64,000 nucleotides of DNA from positions 31,930,001-31,994,000 of the forward strand of contig CM114271.1 of NCBI GenBank assembly GCA_050084515.1, written 5' to 3'. The notes beneath the pieces are model-generated. The model saw only the letters and a list, made by a program, of their open reading frames with translations, searched no databases and had not been told where the DNA came from. The translations under genes and the position numbers were made by a program. Shown piece after piece: positions 23,201-35,281 of this stretch. Each line of letters opens with the position of its first letter. Within the stretch, counting starts at the first letter, position 1. Source of the DNA: Blasia pusilla (Eukaryota > Marchantiophyta > Marchantiopsida > Blasiales).

Positions 23201-23783
23201 GTTGTTGTGGGGAGTGCAGTAGGAGGTGGTATCGGGTTAGGGATTGAAGGCCCATGCATGGATCGACAATACCGTTGATGTCTTTTGATTCCATTAGGAG
23301 CAAACTCCTTACCACAAGATATGCAACGAGCCTTTGATACAAATGTAGAAGTAGAGGGGTTACAAGGAGAGGAGGTGGGAGATGCAAGAGGTGATGATGG
23401 ACGACGATGAGGGGGTAAGTAGGTTGGGGAAGGAGGAGGAGGATAAGGGTAGAATAGATGGGAGTTGGAACCAAGGGCATAGATGAGATATGTAAGGATG
23501 GCAAAGTAGTAGGATTGGATAATAATGGATCAAGATTAGGCTCAATAGATTGAGACGAAGAGGGAAGAAGAGGAGACTTTGGAAGAAATGTATCGAGTGT
23601 AATGGGTGTATTAGTATCTAGAGAAAAATGATGATATCTACGATGAGGAGGTGAACCAGGGGGAGAGGTTACGGATGTAGGAGGGCATGTAAAACCAGAG
23701 AAGCAAGTAGATGGAGAATCCAACTCCATCTCTAATGCCATAGGAGCAAAGGTAGGCAAATTATCGAAAACAAGGGAAAACAT
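20280..23783 (-). pseudogene. Decayed LINE protein with N-terminal zinc finger, RT and restriction-like endonuclease
   Basis: The pieces read in order on the minus strand. A Pro/Ser-rich N-terminus leads to a zinc finger RCISCGKEFAPNGIKRHQRYC (23326-23262). RT segments are SRLLGACRLLVMDKPP with GVCSLAIGEVLYHLV (about 22480-22400), CQGDPMDGPFFAIVYF (about 22070-22020), VDDTHI (catalytic Asp pair, about 21950), KCGVWSP and VLGVPIGF (21860-21750), and GGVGLYS (about 21440). Then come a Cys/His cluster (CVC, HILRC; 20965-20920) and an endonuclease-like region RPRVDHI with VVVDPTRSD (20790-20700). This order fits R2-type elements, where RLE denotes a PD-(D/E)XK nuclease. Many frameshifts and stops are present. 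Family placement is tentative. Confidence 0.6.
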
Positions 23784-23962
23784 ATGAAACGTGGTTTGGA
23801 GAAAGCATGAGGGTACGGAGAAAAAAAATCAATCCAAAAAAAATTTACATAAAAAGAGCAAGATTAGGCAATAATAAATTTATGATTAAAAATTATTTTA
23901 AGAAGTTTAACAAAAAATTGAAAAGAAAAGTAATTTATATGATACGGAAAGAAACGACAAGA

Positions 23963-24003
23963 AATTTCTTGGGTCATTTCTTGATGAAATGACCCAAGAA
24001 ATT
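23963..24003. repeat. Perfect hairpin, 18-bp arms and 5-base loop
   Basis: AATTTCTTGGGTCATTTC, loop TTGAT, then its exact reverse complement. It lies in A/T-rich non-coding DNA, with no T-run after it to suggest a terminator. Confidence 0.9.
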
Positions 24004-24396
24004 CTAATCTCTTTAAATATAAAATAGACTTTACAAAGAATACCGGTACTAACTCCGGCATCAACTGAGGGTTCGGGGTTTATCGCCCTGGAATGAATGC
24101 CAACGCACGGCCAATTGCCGTCGTTTTGGACGGCCGGTTTGTCGGAAACGCCGTGACCAAATTCCCGAGGACGACAGACGACACATGTGGAAGGAGTGGA
24201 TTCTGCGAAGAGGTGGACGTCAAGCGATCTTCAGAGTAGTGGCGAAGACGATCAAATATTGAATTTCAATGGTGTGCGACAAGTGTAAAGTTCCCAGCTC
24301 TTGTGGGCTTCGTGTATCTGCTCTGAAGTGGGGATCTGTGAGATGTCCTTAATATTTTCCTGCTGAAATTCATTGATCCACTCTACTTTGAGGAAT

Positions 24397-24441
24397 CTAT
24401 TAAACAAGCAAGCACGGTCGTCGTGCTTGCTTGTTTAATAG
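24397..24441. repeat. Perfect hairpin, 20-bp arms and 5-base loop
   Basis: The left arm is 24397-24416 (begins CTATTAAACA), the loop GTCGT is 24417-24421 and the exact reverse complement is 24422-24441. Confidence 0.92.
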
Positions 24442-25024
24442 TGGTTAGAAAGTGCATTCGTCTTTTAATGATCTATTATCAAGGAGATCGTGCTTTTGAA
24501 TTATATTTGTGTCTCTGCTGTGCAATCGATATCTCTAGAATGTATTTGATATGTCTCTGCGGCAATGGATTGGTCCGCTCTCTTTTCGAGGCTTTCCAGT
24601 TCCAGTTTCGTTTCTGTTCACTCGTGTTTCACAAGTCCATTAGTATGCCAAGTGATGGACGCTGGCCAAGACTATCGCACGTTTGTAGTGCACTCCTCTT
24701 CTTTCTTCTCATGTCTGGGCTGGTCGCCTCTGTGACGTTGAAGTAAACGTTTGTGTTTCTTTGTGGCTTTGGAATTCTTGAACGAGCTCAATTGTATGTG
24801 CCTATTGATAACTTGCATACGTCGTGTCTGAATCCTTCGCTGGTGATAAGGGCCCATGTAGGGAGTGATCAAGTTGAGAATGCTCTCTCTCTGGTAGAAT
24901 TGCGCTGTTCTGACTGGAGCTTTGTAATGCTGCAATTTGTTTCAGAGCTTCGGGAGGAGTTGTTTCGTTTGACCTGTAACGTCTCTACACTCTTCTCTAC
25001 ACTCTGGATCGAATCAGGGTGCGA

Positions 25025-25145
25025 GGTTGTTGGAAAGACGATGGATTAGGGTTTTTACGTGAACCATCTGAACCCAAGAAATTTCCCGTCGGGGGTGGAA
25101 TATTGGTTCACTGATAAACCTTAATGCATCGTCTTTCCCACAACC
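25025..25145. repeat. Imperfect inverted repeat, 42-bp arms and 37-bp spacer
   Basis: The left arm 25025-25066 (starts GGTTGTTGGAAAGACGATG) pairs with 25104-25145 with only a few mismatches. No gene is apparent inside or next to it. Confidence 0.8.
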
Positions 25146-27667
25146 TTCCATAGCCGTGACAGCAATTGCGACTGTAGGGGTTTAGTGTAGCCAAACACTC
25201 TGACGTGTAGATTCAATGCACGTTTTGCAGGCCAGAAAAAGCTCACGAAAGTTATTGTTCCAGATAAATGGAAGGAGGGCGCCAGCAACACAACAGAAGG
25301 TGGTGGTCGGAAAATCAACGAGAACAAGTTACTGAGTAAAAAGAAGAGGTGTGTCCACGTCGGCTTGACTGGTTATCGTCCCGATCCTGTTGATTATGAA
25401 CAGTCTGTTGCTCTGGTAGTGTTATACTGTCGAGTGGACGAAGCAACACTCTATGCTACCTCAGTGGGTTTTCTACTGTCTAAGTCCGAGTGAACTTCAC
25501 GACACTACAGCTGGTTGCCTAAAGACTTTCGCTGTTGAGTGAAATTGCTACTTTTTGAAATAGAAGTTATTAAAAACTTAAAATTTCTTGAGAAAGTTTA
25601 GGAAATCGCTACATACCATCAGCCTTAGAATTAGAGAAGTTGGTGAACGAATGAATGAATGAATCTGACTGACTTCACTTCATTGCTTCAGATGGTCTCC
25701 ATATGGTGTAACCAAATGCATAATTTGTAAACAGCAGCTTCACCAGGATGCAAAATACTGCCAGTCATGTGCATACAAGAAAGGTATAAGTTGTGGCCTC
25801 CTCTTTACTTCTACAAATTTGTCCCATGACAGGGTAACATGACATTGTGTGGTAGTCTGTAATCAGTCGAGTAATTAAACATTTAACATGGTCAAATTGC
25901 CTATGATTCTTGAAGATAAGCTCTTGAATTTTCTTCAGCAAATGTGAGACATTCCTTGCAGTGGAGGTGGATAGCCCATAGTAGAATGTACGGTTTCTTG
26001 AGAATGGATAAGTACAGTAGAGCAGGTCGTTTCTAGACATGGCTCAAATATCCACATTGATTCCTAGGAATTGACTCTATGCAGGGGTTTGTGCCATGTG
26101 TGGCAAACAAGTGTTAGACACAACCTCTTACAAGCAGAGCAATGTCTGATCCGAGAATTCTGCTTGGCAATGTAGATATTAACATTAGTGCAAATCGTAA
26201 CCCATACCAAGGTTCAAATGTGGGTCCTACAGCAAAATGAAGCATGCCACACTGCAGGTAGGACATCTATGTCGAAACCATTCTGTGGGAGCCTGACGTC
26301 CAGCCCAGGCAACCATCGTGGTCCGCTCAGACCTGCATTACTTGCTTAGATGGGTTTTCTCCTCTAAATGCAAAAAAAAATAATGCTCCATGTAGCCACT
26401 TTGCGTTGAGGAGCAAGCTCACATTTCTTCCTGGTTGGGGAAGAAATGGTGTTCAATCTCTGAATTTGAAAAAGTTTCAGTATGATCCCTGTCATTGAAA
26501 TGTTAATGTCCACCATAGGCCCTTTTCTGAGTCATCAGATTAGTGCCAACTGGAATGAGTAGCTGATTAGCAGCTGGTAGTTCATGTGATTGTTCCTAAC
26601 TCCCACTCAATGACTTGTCTCTCGAATCAGCACCTCTACGTTGGGAATGGTCATCTTTACTCTATCCTTTCTCGAAGACATTGTTTGGATTGTTCATCTC
26701 TAGTCTGTCCATTCTTGAAGACATTTGCCACTAGAGAATTTGTGAGTGTACTATATTTATCCGTATCCCCTGTGCCAAATTCTTGATGAATCTGTAATGC
26801 ATGTCCGTATGATTTGTCTTGTTATTAGGTCAAGGTCAATAAGTTCACTCTGGTTATCATAATACACAACAGGCTTACCTTTTGGATATCTGATCTCTCC
26901 CAAGAAAGTAACAGGTTGCTTCTATGAAGGCTTGCACGAAAGTCTTCTACTTGACGGAAGGGTAGACCTTGCAACATATTTTTGTTTCTTCCCCAATAGA
27001 CTCACACTAGAAAAAAAGAAAGAACATTTATTAGTGGTTCAATTCTAAATCTGGTGCATCCCCTAGGACGTCTTGGTATTAGTAAGACTAGTAAGAATGC
27101 CTATGCTACGCACTGGCGCCAATTTTTATCACATAAAACTTCCTCGATGTAGTCCATATTATCATTACTGAGTTTGCTACTATGGGGCTTTTCTCATTTC
27201 ATCCCCTCTAGCCGGTTTTGGCCTTTCTCAGGTAAGGTAGTGCGCGGAGCTTATGCCCATCGTGCAGATTTTGTTCATTCAGGAATTTTAAATTAGAGCT
27301 CAAGAGGCTTCTGTAAATGCTGCAAGTCATCTCCAAAACAGAAGTTCTTATCCATTTCTGCCATGCAAATGTGTGGCTGGAAATATCTGTGTCAAAGTTA
27401 GACAATAAAATAATAATCTGAATCCTTCAGGAGCTCGAACCAAAATTTCGTCGAAGTATTTAGTTTCAAATCGGAATGAATCGAAATGAAGGCATAAGTC
27501 GAAGGAGCTACAGTAGTGAAGAAAGTGTCGACCGCCAAGTGCGAGGAATGTGGTGGGCTTCTTGGTATTTGTAGACCATGCGACTGCAACATATCATCCA
27601 TTCGACTGAACTTGATGGGTGTGTCGATATCCGCCACTAGAGGTGTATAGATTCTCGATCACATGAA

Positions 27668-27711
<44 letters not shown>
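27668..27711. repeat. TC microsatellite
   Basis: An almost uninterrupted run of TC dinucleotides with a few T insertions. Confidence 0.9.
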
Positions 27712-28110
27712 ATCTACATCCTTGGACGACCCTGTTTGCCACAAGAAAGAAGAGACTGACTCAGATTTCAAATCGATTTCCATGCTCGACTTGTCTCCTC
27801 CATAACTTCGAGTTCTCTTAGAGATGGTCCAACTATTCTGTCAAATTCCAACCCTGTTTTCACAGTCTCCCTAGTTCATACCCTTCTCTCTACTCAGGGA
27901 CCAGGAACTCCCAGCAAAATCGGGCTGCACCTCCTTGGACAGTCCTGCCTAACCATGGAACGGGCAAAAGCCAGGGACGTTGAGACGATTCTCAAGCTCT
28001 GACCTCCCTCTGACTCCACAGACGGGACTATGGTTTCTCTGGAGTAAAGCATACCCTATCTAATTGTTTTCCCCATTCCCACTACCTGAGCACATAGACC
28101 AGTATATCGA

Positions 28111-29334
28111 GTGAACACTGCACCCATGACTACCACAGAACAACCAGCGCTAGAAACCTCATCGGAGGAGGTCCAAGACACGACCAGTGTCAAGGATCTT
28201 TCCCACAAGCAAACGAAGAGCAGGGACAGTGGACGATCCGTGAGATCAAATGGCTCACGGAGATTGATCGCACCAAACTCATGCCACTATGTCAGAAAAA
28301 AAATGAGGCAGTGTGACAAGGAACGACTCCATGCAGTTGTCACACATTCAACAGAGGTTATACCATATCTGGAAGTGGCATCCATCACCATACGGTTCTC
28401 TGAACTAGAAGGAAAATGGGAAAGCTTTCAGGCCAACCAGATGTTGGCATGGAATACAATGATGCAGGCAGCAAAAGAAGAGCAGGGCAGATGGATGTCC
28501 AGCAAGGAATCGAACCTCCTCGAATGGACGGCTCAGAAGACAACTCTGGAATAAGAGCTGGTCGCTTTGAGGGCTGAAAACATGCAATTGAAGAAGGACT
28601 TAGCTGCTTGCTTCAAAGAGGATAACACTCAGCTTGGGAAAGCAATGCAAGAGTACCGTGTAATGGGAACAACGACCTGCAAATCCTGTTAGAACCTGGA
28701 CTGAAGTAGTGGGCAAGCACAAAACCACAACACAAATCACGGAGGTTGCAACACAGGTAGCCAAAGAGGTAGCAGATAGGGTCCTAGAAATCCAGGATAG
28801 GAAAACCAGAGAACTCAATTTAGTTATCATGGGACTGCACTTTTCCAAGGAAGAAGACTGTAATTCAGTTTTGCAAGAGAAGGTCTTCACAACTCGGGGG
28901 TCACACCAACAGTCACCTTCACAGGGATCAAACTTGGGAAAGGAACACGGGACCGACCAGCACCAATGTTGGTACAATTTGATCCCTCACAACGGGGACC
29001 AGCGATGGAAACGAGGTTGGCCATCCTCCGCAGTAAAGCAGTCCTCAAAGGATCTGCTATCCGTATCTTCCCAGATCTGACCACCAAGCAAAGAGCATCA
29101 CTCCCTATTGAAAGGGAGAAGGTTCTGGCTGCCCGCAACAACGGTCTTTGGAGTGAACTCAGGGAAGGAAAGGCCACGACACCAGTACCTAGGAGAAACA
29201 AAAATGCCGCACCAACACGACAAACAGGAGGGGCAATGAGCGAAAACTCGGATTCCAACCAGGGAATTAGCAATTTTACAACTCGGAACCAGGACTTGGA
29301 GGTGACAAACCTACATGACAAGACCTGCCTATAG
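28111..29334 (+). pseudogene. LINE-B ORF1
   Basis: The N-terminal frame 28111-28554 (first ATG 28111, a second at 28126) is hydrophilic, with a coiled-coil-like ending (LEGKWESFQANQMLAWNTMMQ). A TAA at 28552 and later frameshifts separate it from RKTRELNLVIMGL (28800-28840), the start of the RNA-binding fold of LINE ORF1 proteins. The final frame 28966-29334 has FDPSQRGPAMETRLAILRSKAVLKGSAIRIFPDLT, matching the ORF1 C-terminal domain. It abuts ORF2 at 29338. Confidence 0.75.
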
Positions 29335-29337
29335 GGA

Positions 29338-32300
29338 ATGGAGGATGGGAAGGATATTACCAACCCATCCATTCAGGCAATTTTTCACAATTGTGGAGGA
29401 CCATTCTGGTCCAGAGGCAATGGCATTACATATCTGGGCACAAAACTGGACCTTATCTTTTTTGCTGAAACACATGAACATGATTCCAACCGCATTCCCA
29501 ACACACAGGACTTCCAGGTTTTTGCTACCCACAACCCACTCACCAACAGCAAAAGCAAAGGACACGGTGGCCTGGCATGCTTGGTAGCACCATGGTTACA
29601 ACCTTTTGTCTCCATAGCCAACATTGATGAGGAGAAACACTTCCTCTGGATTAAGGTCAACAAAGAAGTCTCGTTACCGAAAGATCTCCTCATTGCTGTT
29701 TGCTACTTCAGTCCCACTGTGCTCAAAAGAGAATTCCCGTATGAGGCTCTCTCTACATCTATTGAGCACCAAATGCACAGGAGAAATATCCTCCTAGTAG
29801 GAGATTTCAACCGGAGAACGGCCAACACTCAAGCTCCAATCTACATGGCAAACAACACCAACGTGGAAGGGATTGATACTCAGTCGGCTGATGGGTCTCT
29901 CAGAGAAGTATTCTTCCCACACATGCAGCGCAACTCAGTGGACAAGGAAAAAACAGCCAATGGAGAGAAACTTCTCCAACTTTGCTCAACACATTGTTTA
30001 GTACTCGCCAATGGCATGGCTATGTGGCCACAGTCAGGAGGTCGCACTTCCATTGGACACTTTGACTCCAACAGAGAAACCTCGACATCAGTGGTTGACT
30101 ACCTGATTGGGGAAGTACATCAACTACCACATCTGGTTGCCAATGTGCAGGTCACACCCGTTCTAGAATCTGATCATGAACCACTCTACTTTGACATCAT
30201 GGTCTCCAAAACCATCCCAGAGGCTGCAGAAAAATTAACCGTGCCGACCAAATGTCGATACACTTTCCTTCAGGAAAAGAAAGATGAACTCATCACACTC
30301 GTCAACAAGGCTCTTACAGAGTGCTCACCCACAGTGAACACGACTGAGTTCAGCGACATCCTACATCAATGTTGCAGAAAAGTCCTACCTTTCCAACTGT
30401 CTGGAGGCAAACATATTAGATCCACTTCTACGTTCTTCTCCCAACCCTGGTTTGAAAAGGACTGCAAAGAGGCCCGCAGGGAGCTGAATCACTGGCTGAG
30501 GGAGGATCCACACTCTCCACACACTTGATTATTGCAGAAAACTTACAAACGATTGGTATGTAGGAAGAAACACAAATACATTGCCATCAAGGTCACAGAG
30601 TTCACAGAACAGATGAAATACCAATCGGCCAAATTTTGGAGAATACTCAGGAATAGACCGAACATCATTCCACTCCAGGATCTACAGATCTGGACCACAT
30701 ATGGTACCCAACTTTACCACTCCAACACTGCCGCTCCCACCGACCCCTGGCCGAATGGGCTTCAAGATCTACCGGACCTCTTCACCATTGACGATGTCAC
30801 ATCAGGAATCAAAAGGCTACATAACAAACCAGAGGATGGCCTGGGGTGCCAGGCTCAAATGTTCAAATTCGCAAGTGAGGCAATTGGCCCAACCCTCACC
30901 AGAATGTTCAGTACTGCAGTTCAACAGGGCTTCCCACCAGAATGGCAAACGAATACGATCTACCCACTCTTCAAGGCTGGAGACCCAATGATACCATCCA
31001 ACTACAGAACGATCATGGTGAGCTCCCTCATGGCCAAGTTGTATGGGCTACTGCTGGAAAGGAAAGTCAGCGACTGGGCTGAAGAAAAGAAGGTGCGAGC
31101 CAGAGGACAAGCAGGTTTCCGACACTCACATAGCACCCTGGATCACCTTCTCACACTCCGGGTACTGATTGAAGAAACTTCCAAGTCGAGAATTGGTCAC
31201 AAGCCCGATAAATTGTTCTGCTGTTTTGTAGACTTCAAGAAGGCCTTTGACACAGTCCCAAGGGCGCTCCTTTGGAAACGACTTGAAGAGTTGGGTGTCC
31301 CACCACAACAACTTACAGCAATCAAGGTCTTATATGCTCAGGTGTTTGCACAGATTGCCACTAATAGGGGCAGATCTGCAACTTTATCTTCCAACACCGG
31401 AGTCAAACAAGGATGCCCCCTCTCACCTACATTGTTTTGGCTCTACATTGACAAACTTGAAGAGGTGCTTTCTAGAATGAATGGAGATCCACCAGAGCTA
31501 GCACACTGCCTCATCCCCCTGCTCCTGTATGCAGATGATATAGTTCTGATGTCTAGAACAGCACTTTACCTGAATGCACTTTCAAGCTTCTGCAACAAAT
31601 CGGGCATGGAAGTCAACTTGCTGAAAACGAAGATAATCATCTTTGGATCACAGCTCCCTACGGCGCAGCGGTCACACACTTTCACCTTCAGCCAGGGAAT
31701 GAGAAGGGAGATCATTGAGATTGTGGGTGAGTACATATACCTGGGGGTGCAACTCAAACCCAACAACCAATGGAGAGCCAATGGGAGTCGTAACAAGATC
31801 AATGCAGGCTTGAGGGGTCTACACCTGCTACAATCCAATTGCAGAAGAATGGAAATGTGGCATATTCCACAGAAACTCCATCTCTTCAAAGCTCTGGTGA
31901 TCCCAGCCACACTCTATGCATCTGAAGTGTGGGGCCCCAGCTCCAAGGCTTGGCCCCAGGGCCTTGAGGCCCCCCAGAAACTCTTCATGCGTCAGAGTCT
32001 GGGCATTAGGAAAACCACTCCCCACGACATTCTATTGGCTGAGTTTGGGGAGGTACCAATGGAGATCCATGCTGTTAAGAATCTGATCACATTTCTCCAA
32101 CACCTTGAGGATATCTACGAGGACGATCCCAATCGTCTATCCGCCAGGGCCTACGTGGTTTCGAAAAGTAGTGCCACCCTTGGGGCTAAAAATTGGTACT
32201 ATGACTGCACGGAGTGGCTCATGAAATGGGGAATATCCATCGGCTATGGCTATGGCCACCCACCAGGACCTTGCTGAAAAATTACACAACAATTACATTG

Positions 32301-32764
32301 CCATCAACTGGGGCCGACACCAGCGCCTATGGGAAAGCAGGGGGAATTTCTCTCACAAAAATGATGAAAGAATGAGGCGCTACCACACCCTCATGAACAA
32401 CTGCAGATCCATGCAACAAGCCTCCTACATCTCTACCCCCATTCCCACTAAGTTACGTCATACATTAGCGAGATTCAAATGTGGCTCTACTGACCTGGAG
32501 ATTGAGAAAGGAAAATTCTCACAGAAGAAAAGAGAGGACAGATTATGTAGATTTTGCAACTCGGGGCTTGTTGATGATGAACATCACTACCTCTTCGACT
32601 GCACCTTTCACGATCACATTAGGCTTGACTTCCCAGATCTCTTTGTTCACCGAGCTCCCAGGGTCCTCCCGTTCATGACTAGGCAGAATCAGACTCTGAT
32701 TGCTAAATTCTTGCATAGTTGTGTGAAGACCAGGGACACTCACCTGGCTCTGAGGACCCCTTAG
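29338..32764 (+). pseudogene. LINE-B ORF2: endonuclease, reverse transcriptase, CCHC knuckle
   Basis: The endonuclease shows LIFFAETHEHD (Glu), ILLVGDFNRRT (Asp/Asn) and ESDHEPLYF (His). After an in-frame TGA (30526-30528) RT follows, with SNYRTIMVSSLMAKLYG, QAGFRHSHSTLDHL, CFVDFKKAFDTVPR (motif A), GVKQGCPLSPTLFW (motif B) and LLYADDIVLMS (YADD, about 31527). Near 32250 reading shifts to 32246-32764, which ends with the knuckle CRFCNSGLVDDEHHYLFDC. The protein would nick target DNA and copy element RNA there. Only one stop and one shift are visible, so it was active relatively recently or is under-corrected sequence. Confidence 0.9.
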
Positions 32765-32869
32765 GCCCTCGTTGGTGCTTGCTCTCTCTCCAAATTTGTT
32801 GTTAAGTGTCAAAACTAAGTCTCATGGCCCTGTGGGGTCCCCGTGGACAATAAATCTATTCATTCATTC

Positions 32870-33363
32870 TCTCTCTATCTGACATACTCTCTCTACACCC
32901 ATCCCAATCTCAAGCACCGTCCAACCAGGGCGCGGGGTCTATGGTCGCAAGGCTACGACAGGCACTACTTAATGAGTACAGTCTCTATCTGACCTATAAT
33001 CAATACAGGCTTTGCTCTGGCGATCGCAAGAGTAGTAATGAGAACTCGTGATTTCTTTTCGTTTGAGTTTTACTCATGATTCTATGAATGCAATTCGCGG
33101 TGGAGGGTGGGTTTGCTGGATGTGCTACGACTATCATGCTGAGATCGAGGCCAACGAAGGTTGAGCGGGCCTTATGGATTTGAGCTCTAGAGCTTTGATC
33201 CCATAATGAGGGAATGATAGTTGGTTCTTGCACTGAATTTGAGAGGCGAACTTGTTTTGAAGTGTAGATGCATTTCGTTGCCTCCTAGTTTGAAAACTTA
33301 TAATGCGCAATCCCACAATCAAGCCGCCCTCAATTCTGTATCATCCAACTATGGAATCATCCC

Positions 33364-33446
<83 letters not shown>

Positions 33447-34027
33447 CTCCAAATCTTAGGGGGGACGAGGTCCCGCGAGGAGGGGGTGCCATGATGGCGC
33501 CGCCGTCGCCGAGACGAGAGGATAGCATAGCCTGGTTGGGTTTAAACCCCAAAACTACAAGTCCCGACAAGCTTGGTATGTTGGGACGACATGTTCTAAA
33601 GCACTACTTATAATGAGTGAACCGCGTGCAAGCAATATAGCAATACTCTCTATCGAGTTGCCCATTGATGTAGTTGGAACCTGTAGTGAGCTTGCGATTT
33701 CGTTCCCCTGGTTGATAGGTGTGGATTAGTGTGTCCTGTAATCCATGTGACTTGTGGCAGTTGTGCCACAAGTAAGGTGTCCAATGGACTTAGTTGGAGA
33801 AATGGAGACCTCTCCTTCTTTTGAAGCTGGATTCACAAGCCCTCCTCTGCAGCTTAATGCCAGGACTCTTCACCTTGGTAGTTAGTGATGATCTCTGGGG
33901 GTAACAAGCGGGCTCTCTTTGGGCACCCTACCGCTTGGAGGCAGCCCCTCCGCACAAATAGGACAGCGAGTCCCTGTTTGGACTCTCGGGCTGGGAGCTT
34001 AAACATTCTCCCCAGATCCTAAATCAG
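32870..34027. repeat. Non-coding stretch with a long TC microsatellite
   Basis: The TC run at 33367-33442 is about 38 units long. The rest shows no supported gene; the last 200 bp may be the 5' leader of the LINE-C open frame that starts at 34028. Confidence 0.7.
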
Positions 34028-35281
34028 TTGTTTGCCAAACCTCTACATATAATCAGCGGCCTTGAGCCCAATATATCTCCGTCCTCCCAAGCTTGTGAGG
34101 AGTATCAGTTCACCTATCAAAGGCGCATACCAAAGCTCAGCATCCTCAAGCTGGGCGGGGAATACCGGCATGTTTATGTGAGACGATCAAAGGCCCCCTG
34201 CAGTTCGGATGTGGGCAGAGAGTTCAATCTGGTCTATAGGAGGAGACAACGGTTCCACATGATCGTTTTTGGTGTATGTCCCACAATAGACTTCGTCTCA
34301 TTTAAGATCATGTGCGCAACTTTGAACTTTGAATTCCTGGCTATTGCTGGAGTTACTCGGATGATGAATGGCCGTCAATGTATCTTCGAGGCGTCCATCA
34401 AGGGCAGAGGAGGCCAATACTTGGCTTGCCATAAAAACCAGGTGTCTCAAGAATTGAAATGTGCCTACAACTGGAGGGCTATGGTAGTCGAGGATGGTTC
34501 CAGCTTGAAGGAAAGGCCCATCTCCACAAAACCGTTGGTGATCTACACACCTAATGTCTTTAGTGCTCTCCAAGGAACCAGCGATGAAGAGCCTGCACAT
34601 GAAGAGGTTCCATGTTGTAAGCAACCACACCTACGCCAAAAGCGTGCCCGCCGACCCCCAACCCACTTAGCGACAAGTCTCCGTTTGGGTACCTGGAACT
34701 TCTGTGGACTCACCCATGCAATGAAGCAGCTGGAGGTTGCTGAAGTTTTGCTGAACAATCAAATACATATATGCGGTGGTAAGGAAACTTGGGAAACCAA
34801 GTTAATGGAGATACCCCATGTACCGCACTATGCATGGTTTGGAAAGATGTGCAGCATCCATGAGGACAACAACAGAGGTATGAAGGGTGTCACGTTCTTC
34901 ATCAGAGACTTCATGGTGGACAGGTGTGAGATCATCAGCACATGGCTCGAGTATAAAAACAACATATGGGTCAAAGTCCAAGCAGAGTGCAACTTGCAGG
35001 ATATGTATATTGGGTGTATTTACATGCCTACAAATAGTGAATCTGTTGCTGTAACAGAGGCAATTTTTGATAGTGTGAAAACTGATTACCTTGGGTTCCA
35101 AACAAAGGGGAACATAGTCTTGCTGGGAGACTTCAATAGTTGGGTGGGGCAAGGCACTAATTCCCAAGCGGAGATCGGGATGTTTGGAGATGTGAAAGTG
35201 AATGGCAATTGTGATACCCACAATTTTGTACTCTTGAAGAATATATCTTTTTTATTCAACGAAGACTCTTGTATATTATGA
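34028..35281 (+). pseudogene. LINE-C fragment: N-terminal region and endonuclease
   Basis: The 417-residue open frame begins with about 210 residues I do not recognise, containing several FxxVYRRR-like basic stretches. Then comes an endonuclease start LRLGTWNFCGLTH, the glutamate segment KETWE and NIVLLGDFNSWVG (catalytic Asp/Asn, about 35115-35150). It stops after the NG segment near 35200-35281 without the SDH motif. A matching NG segment starts the next piece at 36390, so these may be two halves of one element or two elements of one clade. Confidence 0.72.

Larger units (their letters stand above)
23784..28110. other. Gene-free stretch with hairpins and a TC microsatellite
   Basis: No frame here is convincing. 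It holds A-rich DNA (23818-23960), hairpins at 23963-24003 and 24397-24441, an inverted repeat at 25025-25145 and a TC microsatellite at 27668-27711. The last few hundred bases may be the LINE-B 5' UTR, but I cannot place its start. Confidence 0.5.
28111..32869 (+). mobile_element. LINE-B non-LTR retrotransposon
   Basis: It has ORF1, an ORF2 with endonuclease, RT and CCHC knuckle, a short 3' UTR, AATAAA at 32849-32854 and a tail of three ATTC units (32858-32869). ORF2 reads in one frame with one TGA at 30526-30528 and one frameshift near 32250, so this copy decayed only moderately. It is related to LINE-A (both have a TVPR..LWKRL/LWERL segment after motif A) but clearly distinct. The 5' end is not defined. 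Confidence 0.88.

Noticed and set aside
23963-24003. Rho-independent terminator
   Set aside because: The hairpin has no T-run after it and lies in eukaryotic non-coding DNA.
24423-25049. Possible small genes on the plus strand
   Set aside because: Two short Leu/Cys-rich frames have no motif, and one begins inside a hairpin arm; not enough to call a gene.
33221-33613. Ser/Leu repeat protein
   Set aside because: It is a translation of the TC microsatellite.
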